Source of the DNA: JAGQVA01 sp033764335
GTDB taxonomy: Bacteria > Bacteroidota > Bacteroidia > J057
DNA length: 64,000 bases
Direction of reading: 5' to 3'
Assembly (NCBI GenBank): GCA_033764335.1
Contig: JANRJC010000050.1
Location: 5,625-69,624 of the forward strand
A program made the translations under genes and the position numbers. The notes beneath the pieces are model-generated. The model did not search any database. It saw only the letters and a program-made list of their open reading frames with translations, and was not told where the DNA came from. Of this stretch, positions 8,397 through 17,347 are shown piece after piece; the first letter of the stretch is position 1; each line of letters starts with the position of its first letter.

Positions 8397-10792
8397 TAAG
8401 CTTCTCTTTTATAAAGTTCTTTCTCTAATTCTTTTATCGCTTCGAGGTATCGGGCTTTGCTGCCAAACCGGTTGATGATTTCCAGGGGAGAGCCGTAATC
8501 GGTAAGGGGTTTTACTTTCAGTATGTCCATACTTTCGATATTGGTTACGCCTTCATCGGCGTATTTGTCGAGGAGGGATTCGAGTACTTTTCGGGCCTGT
8601 TCGCTGTATTGGGTGAAGTAGTTGCGTTTTTTGACGTTGTTGGCGCGTTCTTTCCGGGTCAGAGGTGGCTGGTCAAAAGCTACATGGCAGATGAGGTCAA
8701 AAAGATCTACTTCGCGATTTACGGCGTTGCGCAGGGCTTCTACGAGCACTCCCTGTTCTTCCAGTTCTTTGATGATGGTCTCTTTTTTGTCGGTGTTATT
8801 CCACCGGTTGAGGAAATCATTGAGTGAGGCGTATTGTCCTTTGACGATCTCGCGGGTATGGTCTTTGAGGCTGGTAGTAAGGGGTTTCCCGTTGCTGTCA
8901 AAGTAAATTTCCCGGCTAATGAGTACTGAGACATCCACGCCGTTGACGTAAACTTTTTCACGGGGCTGCGGTAGGGGATCATGGGTCTGACCGAGAGGTG
9001 ATTCAGGGAGGGGAAGATAAATGAGCAGTTCCGCTCCGGATTCTTCGTCTATAACGGGGGTTGGATCGTTAGATTCTTCGTCCACGATATGGGTGAGGTC
9101 GGTATCTTCGGAAACCGGTTTCACGCGGATCGGATCTCCGTCAAAGTCTTTATCGGCAAACAGGTCGGTTACATTCCGGAAGTCGAGGATGGTAAAGTAC
9201 ATTTTGGCGAAATCCATATTAATTCGCGTGCCTCGTCCGATAATCTGTTTGAATTTGGTCATGGATTTTATTTCGGCATCGAGCACGATCACCTTGCAGG
9301 TTTGGGCATCTACGCCGGTGGTCATGAGTTCGGAGGTAGTGGCAATGACAGGATAGGTTTCTTCCGGGCTGATAAAATTGTCGAGTTCGCGTTTGCCTTC
9401 ATCGTTATCACCGGTAATCTGCATGACGTATTTGTAGTTTTGGGCTACGAGGTCGGCGTTCAGGTTGGCGAGCGCCGAGCGTATTCTTTCGGCGTGGTCA
9501 ATATCGGTGCAGAAAACGATGGTTTTGGCGAAGCGGTCATAACCTTTGAGGAATTCCGTAAGTTTGCGGGCGACGGTTTGGGTGCGTTCTTCGATGACGA
9601 GGTTTCGGTCAAAATCCTTTCGATTGTAAACCCGGTCTTCGACGAGATTGCCTTTTTTATCGGTTTTTCCCTGTTCGGGTCGCCAGCCTTCGGTGTCCAC
9701 GTTGAGCGTTATTCGTATGACGCGGTAAGGCGCGAGGAAACCATCGTTGATGCCCTGTTTGAGCGAATAGGTATAAACCGGGTCGCCGAAATACTCGGTA
9801 TTGGAAGTTTCTTTGGTTTCTTTGGGCGTAGCCGTGAGGCCGATATGAGTGGCTTTGTGGAAATAGTGGAGAATTTCGCGCCAGGCGCTATCTTCTTTTG
9901 CGCTTCCCCGGTGACACTCGTCAACGACGATCAGGTCAAAAAATTCGGGGGAAAACTGTTTGTAGGCATTGGCATTTTCATCTGCGCCGGAAAGACCTTG
10001 GTAGAGGGCGAGATAGACTTCATAACTTTTGTCAATCATGCGGTTTTTGACCACCGTCATTTTGTCTTTAAAGTGTTTGAAATCGCCCCTGCGGGTCTGG
10101 TCAATCAGTGCGTTGCGGTCGGCGAGGAAGAGGATTCGTTTTTTTGCGCCGCTTTTCCATAGTCGGTGAATAATCTGAAAGGCCGTATAAGTTTTCCCGG
10201 TTCCGGTGGCCATTACGAGGAGGATACGATTTTGGCCTTTGGCGATGGCCTCAACGGTGCGGTTGATGGCGATCTGCTGGTAATACCGAGGGGAGCGTCC
10301 GCTGCTGTCGAAATAATAGTCCTGTGCGACGACTTTTTCGGCCTCGGGGGTTTTAATGCCTTTGTATTTTTTGTATAGCTGCCAGAGTTGTTCGGGGGAG
10401 GGAAAATGGTCAATCGAAAGTTCGGTTTCCATATTTCCTTCCGAGGCGGTTCGGTTGTGAAATAAAAACCCATCGCCATTGCTACTAAACACACAGGGGA
10501 TATCGAGAATCCGGGCATATTCCAGCGCCTGTTGAAGCCCTGCCCGGAGGGAGTGGTTATTGTCTTTAACCTCTACAATCGCGATCGGGATATTGGGTTT
10601 GTAGTAAAGGATATAATCAGCTCTTTTGTGTGCGCCACGAGCGGTGATTTTTCCTCTGACATAAATTTTCCCATCGGTAAAAGTCACCTCCTCCATCAGT
10701 TGTGTGAGTTTGTCCCACCCTGCATTTTCGAGGGCTGGGGTGATGAATTTAGTGCAGATGTCCCTTTCCGTCAGGCGTTTTTTGTCTATCAT
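8396..10792 (-). CDS. hsdR: Type I restriction endonuclease subunit HsdR (EcoEI/EcoR124-like)
   Basis: A 798-residue motor/nuclease subunit. The N-terminal nuclease domain carries the PD-(D/E)xK-like segment PIAIVEVKDN near residue 72, after ADYILYYKPN. The motor follows: Walker A LVMATGTGKTYTAF near 196, box II DECHRG near 289, motif III GLTATPKE, and motif VI FKQIIGRGTRI near 519. The C-terminal part is the EcoEI_R_C-type region. I chose the ATG at 10,792 (MIDKKRLTERDICTKF); a GTG at 10,807 would add five residues that do not look conserved. It precedes hsdM with a one-base overlap. It cuts DNA after ATP-driven translocation from unmethylated HsdS targets. The length is typical of the EcoEI subclass. 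Confidence 0.93.
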   Translation of the reverse strand: MIDKKRLTERDICTKFITPALENAGWDKLTQLMEEVTFTDGKIYVRGKITARGAHKRADYILYYKPNIPIAIVEVKDNNHSLRAGLQQALEYARILDIPCVFSSNGDGFLFHNRTASEGNMETELSIDHFPSPEQLWQLYKKYKGIKTPEAEKVVAQDYYFDSSGRSPRYYQQIAINRTVEAIAKGQNRILLVMATGTGKTYTAFQIIHRLWKSGAKKRILFLADRNALIDQTRRGDFKHFKDKMTVVKNRMIDKSYEVYLALYQGLSGADENANAYKQFSPEFFDLIVVDECHRGSAKEDSAWREILHYFHKATHIGLTATPKETKETSNTEYFGDPVYTYSLKQGINDGFLAPYRVIRITLNVDTEGWRPEQGKTDKKGNLVEDRVYNRKDFDRNLVIEERTQTVARKLTEFLKGYDRFAKTIVFCTDIDHAERIRSALANLNADLVAQNYKYVMQITGDNDEGKRELDNFISPEETYPVIATTSELMTTGVDAQTCKVIVLDAEIKSMTKFKQIIGRGTRINMDFAKMYFTILDFRNVTDLFADKDFDGDPIRVKPVSEDTDLTHIVDEESNDPTPVIDEESGAELLIYLPLPESPLGQTHDPLPQPREKVYVNGVDVSVLISREIYFDSNGKPLTTSLKDHTREIVKGQYASLNDFLNRWNNTDKKETIIKELEEQGVLVEALRNAVNREVDLFDLICHVAFDQPPLTRKERANNVKKRNYFTQYSEQARKVLESLLDKYADEGVTNIESMDILKVKPLTDYGSPLEIINRFGSKARYLEAIKELEKELYKREA

Positions 10793-10827
10793 GTGTAATG
10801 ATAACACTTTGCCGGGAAAGTGAGTTA

Positions 10828-12774
10828 TTATTTTGCAGTTTTTTTCGATACCGCTTTCAGGTTTTCGAGAAAGCTGATATCTTGTTCAATGAAAAATTTT
10901 TCGTTGGGGTTTTCGACTCTTTCCAATGCAGCGTATAGGTCTTGTTCTGCATCGCTCAACAATTCTCTGCACATTTCCCAGGCTCTGGTTTTTGTACGAG
11001 GACTTGTTTTTCGATCTTTTCCGGTGCTAATACATTTTTTCGCCATGTCCATCTTCGCAGTTGCCCGTTTCTCTAAAAGAGTCGAATTTCCGTTCAGTTT
11101 GGGATAGGTACGCATGGAATCGTTAATAAATTTGACTACCTCATCCGGAGTAGCTATTTTTTTTAAACTAATGGCGGCCCTGATAATCTGATCTTCTTCT
11201 AATCTTCCAGATGTGGCTGTTTCCAAAACTTTATTTGCAAATAACTGAATATCTTTTCTCTTTTTTTCAAGCGTTAAGGCATCAATTATATTGATCAAAG
11301 TATTGGAGTTAATTGCGTTCAGATCGGTTTTTTTCTCTGTCAGAAACTGATAAAGTCCTGTGGGATTCTTGAGTTTTATGCTTATTTCTGCAAATAAATC
11401 CAATGCTCGGAAATTATAGGGATCCTTGTCCAACAGTTCTAAAACCTTTTGCCCAGCTTCATTATAATTTTCGAGAATGATTCTATCCTGAATCTCCTGA
11501 ATTTCTCTAATAATCTGATGCCGAGGATGTGCAGGGAGAATACAGGTAACACTTTCCGCTTCTAATTCAAAAATAGGGGCAGGACAGCCTTCCTGCTTCA
11601 TCGTTCTCAAAATCGTGGGAATTCCCTGTCCTTCCGACTGTGCAAGTTGTATCTTATTGAAGAGATAGGCAAAACTTTGGTTTCTCCATTTAGGCCCGGC
11701 TTTGCCTGTTACGAATTTTTGTTTGTCCACCGCCCAATGTAAAGCCCCGGGGGATTTAACCTCAATTCTGTCAGAAAAGACCGTTATTCGGATTGGATCG
11801 GGAATTTCATAATCGCGATGAACAATGGCATTAATCACAGCTTCCTGTAAAGCACGAATAGGGTATTTTACCTGATTGGGTTTTTCACTCAGCTTGTTAA
11901 ATGCCACATAAGCCTCGGTATTTAATAACTCGATAGCCTTCTTGGCTTGTTCTATCAGCGTACCTGTCAATAAATGCCGTTCCGCAGTGGTTTCGCTTCT
12001 GTCCGTACCTTTATATACCGACAAAACCACATGAGCGTCGGGAAAAGTTCGAGAAATACCTATTTTTTTCCCAAACATGAGTAAGGTAAAGTTTCGGGGG
12101 CGGAGTGTATTATCCAGACTCACTTTTCCAAATAAGGGAGGAACAAACTCCGCTATCTGCTCTGTTTCGGAAAAATAGTCTTCAAGCGTTTTATTGGGTG
12201 ATAACAATCCCATATCCTGCATATAATCTCTGAATAGGAGAATGTCAATATCACTCTGTGTACAATTAGAATTAATCCTTTTGTCGAAGTATTCTATTTT
12301 TTGTTTTTTGATCAATAACTGAGTAAGAATTCCATTCCTCGCTTCCCGGGTCTCACTGCCAATCCTTACGTAATAGGATGACTTCTCCCCGTCTCGATAA
12401 ATATGCGCGTCTGGGCTTGCTATAACGGTAAAAACCAATATCCTTTTTGAATCGTCTTCTGGGTTGTCAAGTTCTGTCACAATCGGACTTACCGATGGGC
12501 TGATCAGATCCCGGCAGTGTTGTGTAACCTTACCCGTAATTTCTTTAATTTTGGCCGCTGTTAATCCTGTATAAAATAGCTTGGGAAATCCATAATCGTC
12601 CTTTCCCTCTTTCGCACCGCACACGACATAACCGCCGCCTACATTTCCAATATCATTGGCAAAGGCCGAAATCGTTTTTACAATTTTTTGAACTACATCC
12701 TTATCATCTCCATTTTCCTTCCATTCCACTCTTTCATTTTCCCGGGCAGATAACTCTTTTAAATCAATTTGCAT
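10828..12774 (-). CDS. AlbA_2 (Schlafen-type) ATP-binding protein with RecG-like C-terminal domain
   Basis: A 648-residue protein. Residues 1-170 are an AlbA_2 domain (starts LSARENERVEWKENG; contains GGGYVVCGAKEG). Residues about 300-425 match the domain usually labelled 'ATP-dependent DNA helicase RecG-like C-terminal', with EAVINAIVHRDYEIPDPIRI and GALHWAVD. This resembles a GHKL/HATPase-like fold and has no helicase motifs. The remaining ~200 residues are helical and TPR-like (AGQKVLELLDKDPYNFRAL). Such proteins are commonly found inside or beside type I restriction loci. Their role is unproven, with regulation and tRNA/RNA cleavage both proposed for Schlafen-like domains. It lies 35 bases upstream of the hsdR start on the same strand, so co-transcription is likely. 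It is slightly more AT-rich than hsdR. Confidence 0.8.
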   Translation of the reverse strand: MQIDLKELSARENERVEWKENGDDKDVVQKIVKTISAFANDIGNVGGGYVVCGAKEGKDDYGFPKLFYTGLTAAKIKEITGKVTQHCRDLISPSVSPIVTELDNPEDDSKRILVFTVIASPDAHIYRDGEKSSYYVRIGSETREARNGILTQLLIKKQKIEYFDKRINSNCTQSDIDILLFRDYMQDMGLLSPNKTLEDYFSETEQIAEFVPPLFGKVSLDNTLRPRNFTLLMFGKKIGISRTFPDAHVVLSVYKGTDRSETTAERHLLTGTLIEQAKKAIELLNTEAYVAFNKLSEKPNQVKYPIRALQEAVINAIVHRDYEIPDPIRITVFSDRIEVKSPGALHWAVDKQKFVTGKAGPKWRNQSFAYLFNKIQLAQSEGQGIPTILRTMKQEGCPAPIFELEAESVTCILPAHPRHQIIREIQEIQDRIILENYNEAGQKVLELLDKDPYNFRALDLFAEISIKLKNPTGLYQFLTEKKTDLNAINSNTLINIIDALTLEKKRKDIQLFANKVLETATSGRLEEDQIIRAAISLKKIATPDEVVKFINDSMRTYPKLNGNSTLLEKRATAKMDMAKKCISTGKDRKTSPRTKTRAWEMCRELLSDAEQDLYAALERVENPNEKFFIEQDISFLENLKAVSKKTAK

Positions 12775-12805
12775 GTTCGGTCATTTTTATTTTATCCCAA
12801 ATCCC

Positions 12806-14251
12806 CTACTCCACCTTAATCTGCATAAATACCGGCACGATCTTGTCGCTGTATCTTTTCGAGGCCCAATAACCCATGTATTGCGGGGTGTAGGCGATTT
12901 TTTCGGGTAATAATAGCTGGTCTCCGAAGGTGTCGTAAACGGCTTTGGAAAGGTTGGCTCCCTGATTTTGTATTTTTTTGAGTTTTTCGTTCAGGTCGGG
13001 AATGGGGGTCGGGCTAAACAAAAAGCAAATCTGCTCCAGACCGGGTTTCAGCAGTTCGATCGCCGTTGACTCCTCCGGAAGGGTCAGGAATATGTCGCGG
13101 GAAATAATCACCGAACTTTCATGCCGCCCCTGAAATTTGTTGTCCAGCTTGCCATCGCGGGGCCAGTGGAGGTTGATGTTTCCGTCAGGGTCGTAGCTGA
13201 ATGCGTACATAAATCTTTCCGCCGTAACGTCATATACCTGCAACTGGAAAATATCGTCTTTCTTCCAGGTACGCCCGCTCAGCGCATAAGTGTTTCCTTT
13301 TAAGGTCGCTTTTACATTCGAAAAAGATACTTCTTCTCCGACCACTTTGGCAAACCGGCAGTTTACTTTTCCGACGAGATCTACCTTCTGTATTTCGGTG
13401 GGGGCGACGGAAAACTGAAACCCATATTTGCAGTATTTGGCAAAATCATCATAATTCACCCAAATAAATCCGCCGTCTCCCCAGGTAGGCCCCCAACTGT
13501 TCATAATCTGAAAGGCGCCGCCCGCATTGCCTTTTCCGTCATCAAAACCGATGACCGACATGGCGTGTCCCATCGGCAAAATCGGCGAATTGCCGAGGTC
13601 GGGAAACCACCATTCCTGCCCGCGCAGGTCGAGGAAGTTTTGTTTGAGTTGCATCCCGATCACAACGGGTTTTTGGTCAATAAGGCTTTGTTTGACAGCA
13701 GTAATTTTTTCGCGGGGGGGAGATTCCCTGTCAAAGAGGCGGCGAAAGTCATTGATCCGGTATTTCTGGGCAATCAGCAGGTCGCCGGCTTCCGGCAGTT
13801 TTTCGCAGCCCGCCTCATCAAAGGATTTGGAAAAAACATTTCCTTTGTCCCGCATCAACTCCAATGCTTTGGTGATGTAGGTTCCTTCGGCACAGCCGGG
13901 CGACTCTTTGATCTGGTTGTAGAGAAAAAATGCGCTGAATGCATTTTCGGTGATTTTGTCGGTCTGCCCCTCCCAGTCGTTGAGGATGGCGTGCTGGATG
14001 GTATGGCTTGCATACCCCACTGACCAGCCGGTACAGGTCGAGAATGGGCCTTGATTGATAGGTTTGGGGCAGAAAGGTTTGAGGTCTATTTTAAATATCG
14101 TATCGGCTCCGCCTTTTTGTCCGTAGTCGGGCTGCCGCGCAACTTCATCATAACTTTCGTCCTCAAACAACAAGCCCGTGCCGGGCTGCTGACTTCGCAG
14201 CGAAATCATCAGCCCGACAATCAGAAAAACAATCAACCCGTATTTTAACAT
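12806..14251 (-). CDS. Papain-like (C1 family) cysteine peptidase, exported
   Basis: A 481-residue protein with an N-terminal hydrophobic segment (LKYGLIVFLIVGLMISL) that serves as signal peptide or anchor. The C1 catalytic residues can be seen in order: the Cys in QGPFSTCTGWSVGYA near residue 73, the His in MGHAMSVIGFDD near 229, and the Asn in IMNSWGPTWGDGGF near 253. The active-site Cys lacks the usual GSCW context but keeps the Gln oxyanion residue and following Trp. The C-terminal ~200 residues are a separate, probably beta-rich domain (VDLVGKVNCRFAKVV...). No obvious propeptide. It is the last gene of a nineteen-gene same-strand run and ends 31 bases before the AlbA_2 gene. It probably acts in the periplasm or outside the cell. 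Confidence 0.82.
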   Translation of the reverse strand: MLKYGLIVFLIVGLMISLRSQQPGTGLLFEDESYDEVARQPDYGQKGGADTIFKIDLKPFCPKPINQGPFSTCTGWSVGYASHTIQHAILNDWEGQTDKITENAFSAFFLYNQIKESPGCAEGTYITKALELMRDKGNVFSKSFDEAGCEKLPEAGDLLIAQKYRINDFRRLFDRESPPREKITAVKQSLIDQKPVVIGMQLKQNFLDLRGQEWWFPDLGNSPILPMGHAMSVIGFDDGKGNAGGAFQIMNSWGPTWGDGGFIWVNYDDFAKYCKYGFQFSVAPTEIQKVDLVGKVNCRFAKVVGEEVSFSNVKATLKGNTYALSGRTWKKDDIFQLQVYDVTAERFMYAFSYDPDGNINLHWPRDGKLDNKFQGRHESSVIISRDIFLTLPEESTAIELLKPGLEQICFLFSPTPIPDLNEKLKKIQNQGANLSKAVYDTFGDQLLLPEKIAYTPQYMGYWASKRYSDKIVPVFMQIKVE

Positions 14252-14263
14252 TCTGCGTGGTTT

Positions 14264-14842
14264 TTATTCGATTTCATCCCAGGTGCGGAAGCGGTATTTT
14301 TCGTAAAAATGAACCTGCAACAGGGATTCATTAAATTTAGCGATCTCTGCCTGGATTTTCTGCACGACGGCAAAAGCGGTTTTTCCATACTGAAGCAAGG
14401 TAGGCAACATTGTCAGGAAAGCCGTCCCGGTGATTTCACCCCCGGTAATCTGGGCGATTTCCTTCTGAAAGGTATTTTCGTAATATTCTTTTGCCCGACG
14501 AAGATCGGTTTCCACTTGCTTGGAGTACGAAAGCGGATAAGTGGCGATATACTTGCGTTTGTCTTTGTCGAGCATATCGTCTTTAATATTGATCAAGGCG
14601 CGGTTGAAATACTCCGCTGACGCATTGTAATGGTCGCGAAGCATGGCAATATCCTCTTCGGAATATCGGTACTGAATAGCCTTAAAATCCTTTACTGCAT
14701 CTTCCGAACGTTTGCGCATTTCCAGAAATTCGTCGAAAAAGGGGGTATTGATAAACAGGTTTAAGGCTTCATACGTGCCCTGACCAAAAGCCACAGGGGA
14801 CAAAGTAAAGAGGTAAAAACCCAGCAAAAATAATCTTCTCAT
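14264..14842 (-). CDS. Exported helical protein of unknown function
   Basis: A 192-residue protein with a clear signal peptide (MRRLFLLGFYLFTLSPVAFG, cleavage likely near residue 20). The mature part is highly charged and predicted helical (EMRKRSEDAVKDFKAIQYRYSEEDIAMLRDHY...), with one less polar stretch (TGTAFLTMLPTLLQYGKTAFAVV) near residues 140-165. I do not recognise a family. It lies 12 bases upstream of the papain-like peptidase and 23 bases downstream of the next gene, so it belongs to the same transcript as both. No cysteines or catalytic motifs are apparent in the mature region. Confidence 0.7.
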   Translation of the reverse strand: MRRLFLLGFYLFTLSPVAFGQGTYEALNLFINTPFFDEFLEMRKRSEDAVKDFKAIQYRYSEEDIAMLRDHYNASAEYFNRALINIKDDMLDKDKRKYIATYPLSYSKQVETDLRRAKEYYENTFQKEIAQITGGEITGTAFLTMLPTLLQYGKTAFAVVQKIQAEIAKFNESLLQVHFYEKYRFRTWDEIE

Positions 14843-14865
14843 TATCTACGATTTTGGGTACAAAG

Positions 14866-15639
14866 TTAAAATTTCCAGCCAATGTTTAACCCGATATTAT
14901 GCCCGGAAGCATTATTCGGGGTTGAAACCGATTGATAGACAGGGCTGAGTTCGAGACGGGAACTCTGCATGTTTTTTATTTTTTTCTGAACCTTCAGGCG
15001 GTTGATAAGAATTACCCCCGCAGCCGCGATTACGACTCCGCCGCCGATCATCAACGCGGTAGCGCGTTTGTGTTTGCTATTGGCTTCGTTATAAAGATCG
15101 TCGCGGGTGAGGCCAAGTTCGGTGTAAATCGGAGCCGAAGGGTTTAGATTGGTGGTATAAATTTCATAATCGGACTGTGCATTGGTTTCGGAAACCACCC
15201 CGGTGGTAAGCAACCCGACTCCGGAAGCAGCTACTGCACCCAGGCCTGCCCAGGGAGAAATCGTGCGCACTTCGCGCTTTTCGGGGGTTTCCATGGAAGG
15301 CTCTTCCAATGGGTCTATGGCCATAACCACAATCTCCAATCCAGTGAGGTCTGCTTTGGAATAACCGTCGGCGGTATAATACCAGTCTATGACGAGGTTG
15401 GTTCCGGAAAATATGCCTTTTCCCGTGCCCTGAACTGTCCGGGGGCGCACACTCGGGTTTTTGGTTTGAAGGGTTACGTCAAAGGCTCTATGACTTCCGT
15501 TGGGCGGGAGATCATAGGTAATCTGGACTTTGCTGTCATCGGCGGCAGTTACCCGATAGTTGATCGCGTGGTTTTTCTGGGCGAAAAGCGTAAAACTCAG
15601 GCCGATAATAAGGTAGATAAGTGAAAGGAGTCTTTTCAT
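14866..15639 (-). CDS. Exported protein with two glycine-rich membrane segments, unknown function
   Basis: A 257-residue protein. A signal peptide (MKRLLSLIYLIIGLSFTLFA) is followed by a beta-sandwich-like region (INYRVTAADDSKVQITYDLPPNG), then two hydrophobic segments: AGLGAVAASGVGLLTTGVV near 130-150 and ALMIGGGVVIAAAGVILI near 195-213. The protein ends IGLNIGWKF; a terminal aromatic residue after alternating residues is typical of outer-membrane beta proteins, but the rest does not form a barrel. Small envelope proteins of this form often sit beside caspase-domain genes in Bacteroidota, as here (caspase gene immediately upstream). The function is not known. The spacing of 66 bases to the caspase gene holds an inverted repeat. 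Confidence 0.7.
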   Translation of the reverse strand: MKRLLSLIYLIIGLSFTLFAQKNHAINYRVTAADDSKVQITYDLPPNGSHRAFDVTLQTKNPSVRPRTVQGTGKGIFSGTNLVIDWYYTADGYSKADLTGLEIVVMAIDPLEEPSMETPEKREVRTISPWAGLGAVAASGVGLLTTGVVSETNAQSDYEIYTTNLNPSAPIYTELGLTRDDLYNEANSKHKRATALMIGGGVVIAAAGVILINRLKVQKKIKNMQSSRLELSPVYQSVSTPNNASGHNIGLNIGWKF

Positions 15640-15672
15640 AAATTTAGTTTTTTATAGTTTTTAGTCGTTAGT

Positions 15673-15699
15673 CGGTGGCCGAGGTTCTTAAAGCCACCG
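15673..15699. repeat. Inverted repeat between the caspase-like gene and its neighbour
   Basis: CGGTGGC (15673-15679) is the exact inverse of GCCACCG (15693-15699), a seven-base-pair GC-rich stem with a 13-base loop. It sits six bases past the caspase-gene stop. No T run follows directly on the minus strand, so it is not a classic intrinsic terminator. It may act as an mRNA-stabilising or attenuating hairpin. Confidence 0.5.
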
Positions 15700-15705
15700 G
15701 CGGGG

Positions 15706-17292
15706 CTATTGTGTTACCACAAATAAGGGTATGTCTCCGAGGTCGTTTTCAACGAGTTTAGGCACCTGGTCTTGGCGTTTGACCGTTTTGACGATCCGGG
15801 GAACTTCCTTGCTGATATAGTCATACAGTTCGGTGGTGGTGATGATTTTATTTCGGTCGGTATCGGCCAGGGCAGAACCGAGTGCTTTGACGATGGATTC
15901 GGTAAACGCTCCGTTTTTCCATACGTCGTCTTCGTAAGAATATTGTTCGGCCTGGCTTGAAGCAATGGTGATAAATCCCTCGCGGGTTTTGTTGAGTTTC
16001 TGAATGGCAAGGTTAATTTCATAAGAACTTACGGCATCGCTTTTTTCGCCGCTGGCGGTAGCACCGCCGCTGTGACAGGCGTCCAGAAAAATCAGTTTTT
16101 TACAGGGGATTTCTTTGAGTTTGTCTATAATGTCGTCCTGATACGAAACGGAGGTGCTTTCCTGCCGGGAGGGTTTGTAATCGTCTCCTTTGATGCGGAA
16201 ATTTCCATTGTTGAGAAAGCCGTGTGAGGAAATAAATACGGCCAATACGTCATTGTATTTGAGATTTTGGGTCACGTATTTGGTGCGAAATTCTTCCAAT
16301 ACTCCTTTGATTTCTCCGGCAGTGGCGTTTTCGGCCAGAAGCGAAAGTACTTCTACTTTGGCGTACAGGCGATTGCCGCCACTTCCTCCCTGATTGGCAA
16401 ACAATGCCGCGAAGTCACGCGCATCGTTTACGGTATATTTCAGGTCGGTTTTGGGGCCAATGGCTACAATGTACAGGTTGGGTTTGGTTAAAGGCACAAA
16501 GTTGACTTTCAGCACTTCCGATGCCTGGCCGAATACTTCCAAATGGACAGTCTGAAAGGATTCTTTATTGGCCATCGGAATATAATCCTTGAAAAAATAA
16601 CGTCCGTTGGAAGACTGTACCAATGTGGCTCCTTCAGTCGCAGGAATTCGCTGTCCATTGAGTACAATTGTCAGGTCTTTTTTCGTCACGGCTCCCTGCG
16701 ACTGAATATTAAACTCCACCGGCAACAACTCGTCGTTGTGGGTATAGGGTTTATCCTGATACAGGACGATATTCGGGGAAATCCAGGTGAGTTCGGTTTC
16801 GATTTTTTCCTTGATAAAAACAAATCTTGGCGGGGCACTTACGGTCACGCCTGAAGGAGTAACCAGTCTTACCTCCACTACATTCATTTCAAATCCGCGA
16901 TCCAGCGGGACATTGGCGCTGAAAAAGTATTCGTTATTTTTTTTGAATAAGGGTCTTTCTCCGGCTTTGTTGTCCGTAAGTTTGATCTTGGCCACGTAAA
17001 CCGAAAAATTGGCGTCCGTGAGGGGTTCCTCCGAGGTAACTTTCAATTCGATATGAACGTGGTCAAACCCTTCGGTTTTTTCGGCAATCGGGGAAATCCA
17101 TTCGATTACCGGGATATTCTTCGCTTTGGGGTCTTCACCAAAGGTAATGGTAACACCGTTGGAAGAGGCCGAATTAAAATCAATGACAGCCTTATCACCG
17201 TTAGTTGTAGTTGTCTGCACAGGTTTACAACCAACAGCCAGCAGGGCCAGCGAGAGGATAAGGAGGGGAATCGGTAGGTATTTTTTAGTCAT
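15706..17292 (-). CDS. Caspase-like (C14 family) lipoprotein
   Basis: A 528-residue protein. A lipobox signal (LALLAVGC, Cys near residue 22) predicts a membrane-anchored lipoprotein outside the cytoplasm. Two or more Ig-like beta domains follow (residues about 55-270, e.g. VIEWISPIAEKTEGFDHV and LTWISPNIVLYQDKP). The C-terminal ~250 residues are a caspase/peptidase C14 domain: it starts NLYIVAIGPKTDLKYTVNDA, with the catalytic His in VFISSHGF near 357 and the catalytic Cys in IFLDACHSGG near 405. Both dyad residues are present, so activity is plausible; such enzymes cut after Arg/Lys or Asp depending on the pocket, which cannot be told here. Because it is exported, an abortive-infection role like that of cytoplasmic caspase effectors is unlikely. 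Confidence 0.88.
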   Translation of the reverse strand: MTKKYLPIPLLILSLALLAVGCKPVQTTTTNGDKAVIDFNSASSNGVTITFGEDPKAKNIPVIEWISPIAEKTEGFDHVHIELKVTSEEPLTDANFSVYVAKIKLTDNKAGERPLFKKNNEYFFSANVPLDRGFEMNVVEVRLVTPSGVTVSAPPRFVFIKEKIETELTWISPNIVLYQDKPYTHNDELLPVEFNIQSQGAVTKKDLTIVLNGQRIPATEGATLVQSSNGRYFFKDYIPMANKESFQTVHLEVFGQASEVLKVNFVPLTKPNLYIVAIGPKTDLKYTVNDARDFAALFANQGGSGGNRLYAKVEVLSLLAENATAGEIKGVLEEFRTKYVTQNLKYNDVLAVFISSHGFLNNGNFRIKGDDYKPSRQESTSVSYQDDIIDKLKEIPCKKLIFLDACHSGGATASGEKSDAVSSYEINLAIQKLNKTREGFITIASSQAEQYSYEDDVWKNGAFTESIVKALGSALADTDRNKIITTTELYDYISKEVPRIVKTVKRQDQVPKLVENDLGDIPLFVVTQ

Positions 17293-17347
17293 TGTATCAG
17301 TTTTGCCAGGGGAAATGCAAAAATTTTAGTCAATTAAATATAAAAAA

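Noticed and set aside
9089..10162. Plus-strand open frame of 357 codons
   Set aside because: Antisense shadow of hsdR, which shows all motor motifs in the other strand.
13714..13720. Seven-base G run within the papain-like peptidase as a phase-variation site
   Set aside because: Seven bases is short and the gene is intact; either slip would simply break the gene, and no alternative product or fusion is apparent.
15706..17292. Caspase gene as a cytoplasmic abortive-infection effector
   Set aside because: It has a lipobox and signal peptide, so it acts outside the cytoplasm, and no sensor gene accompanies it.
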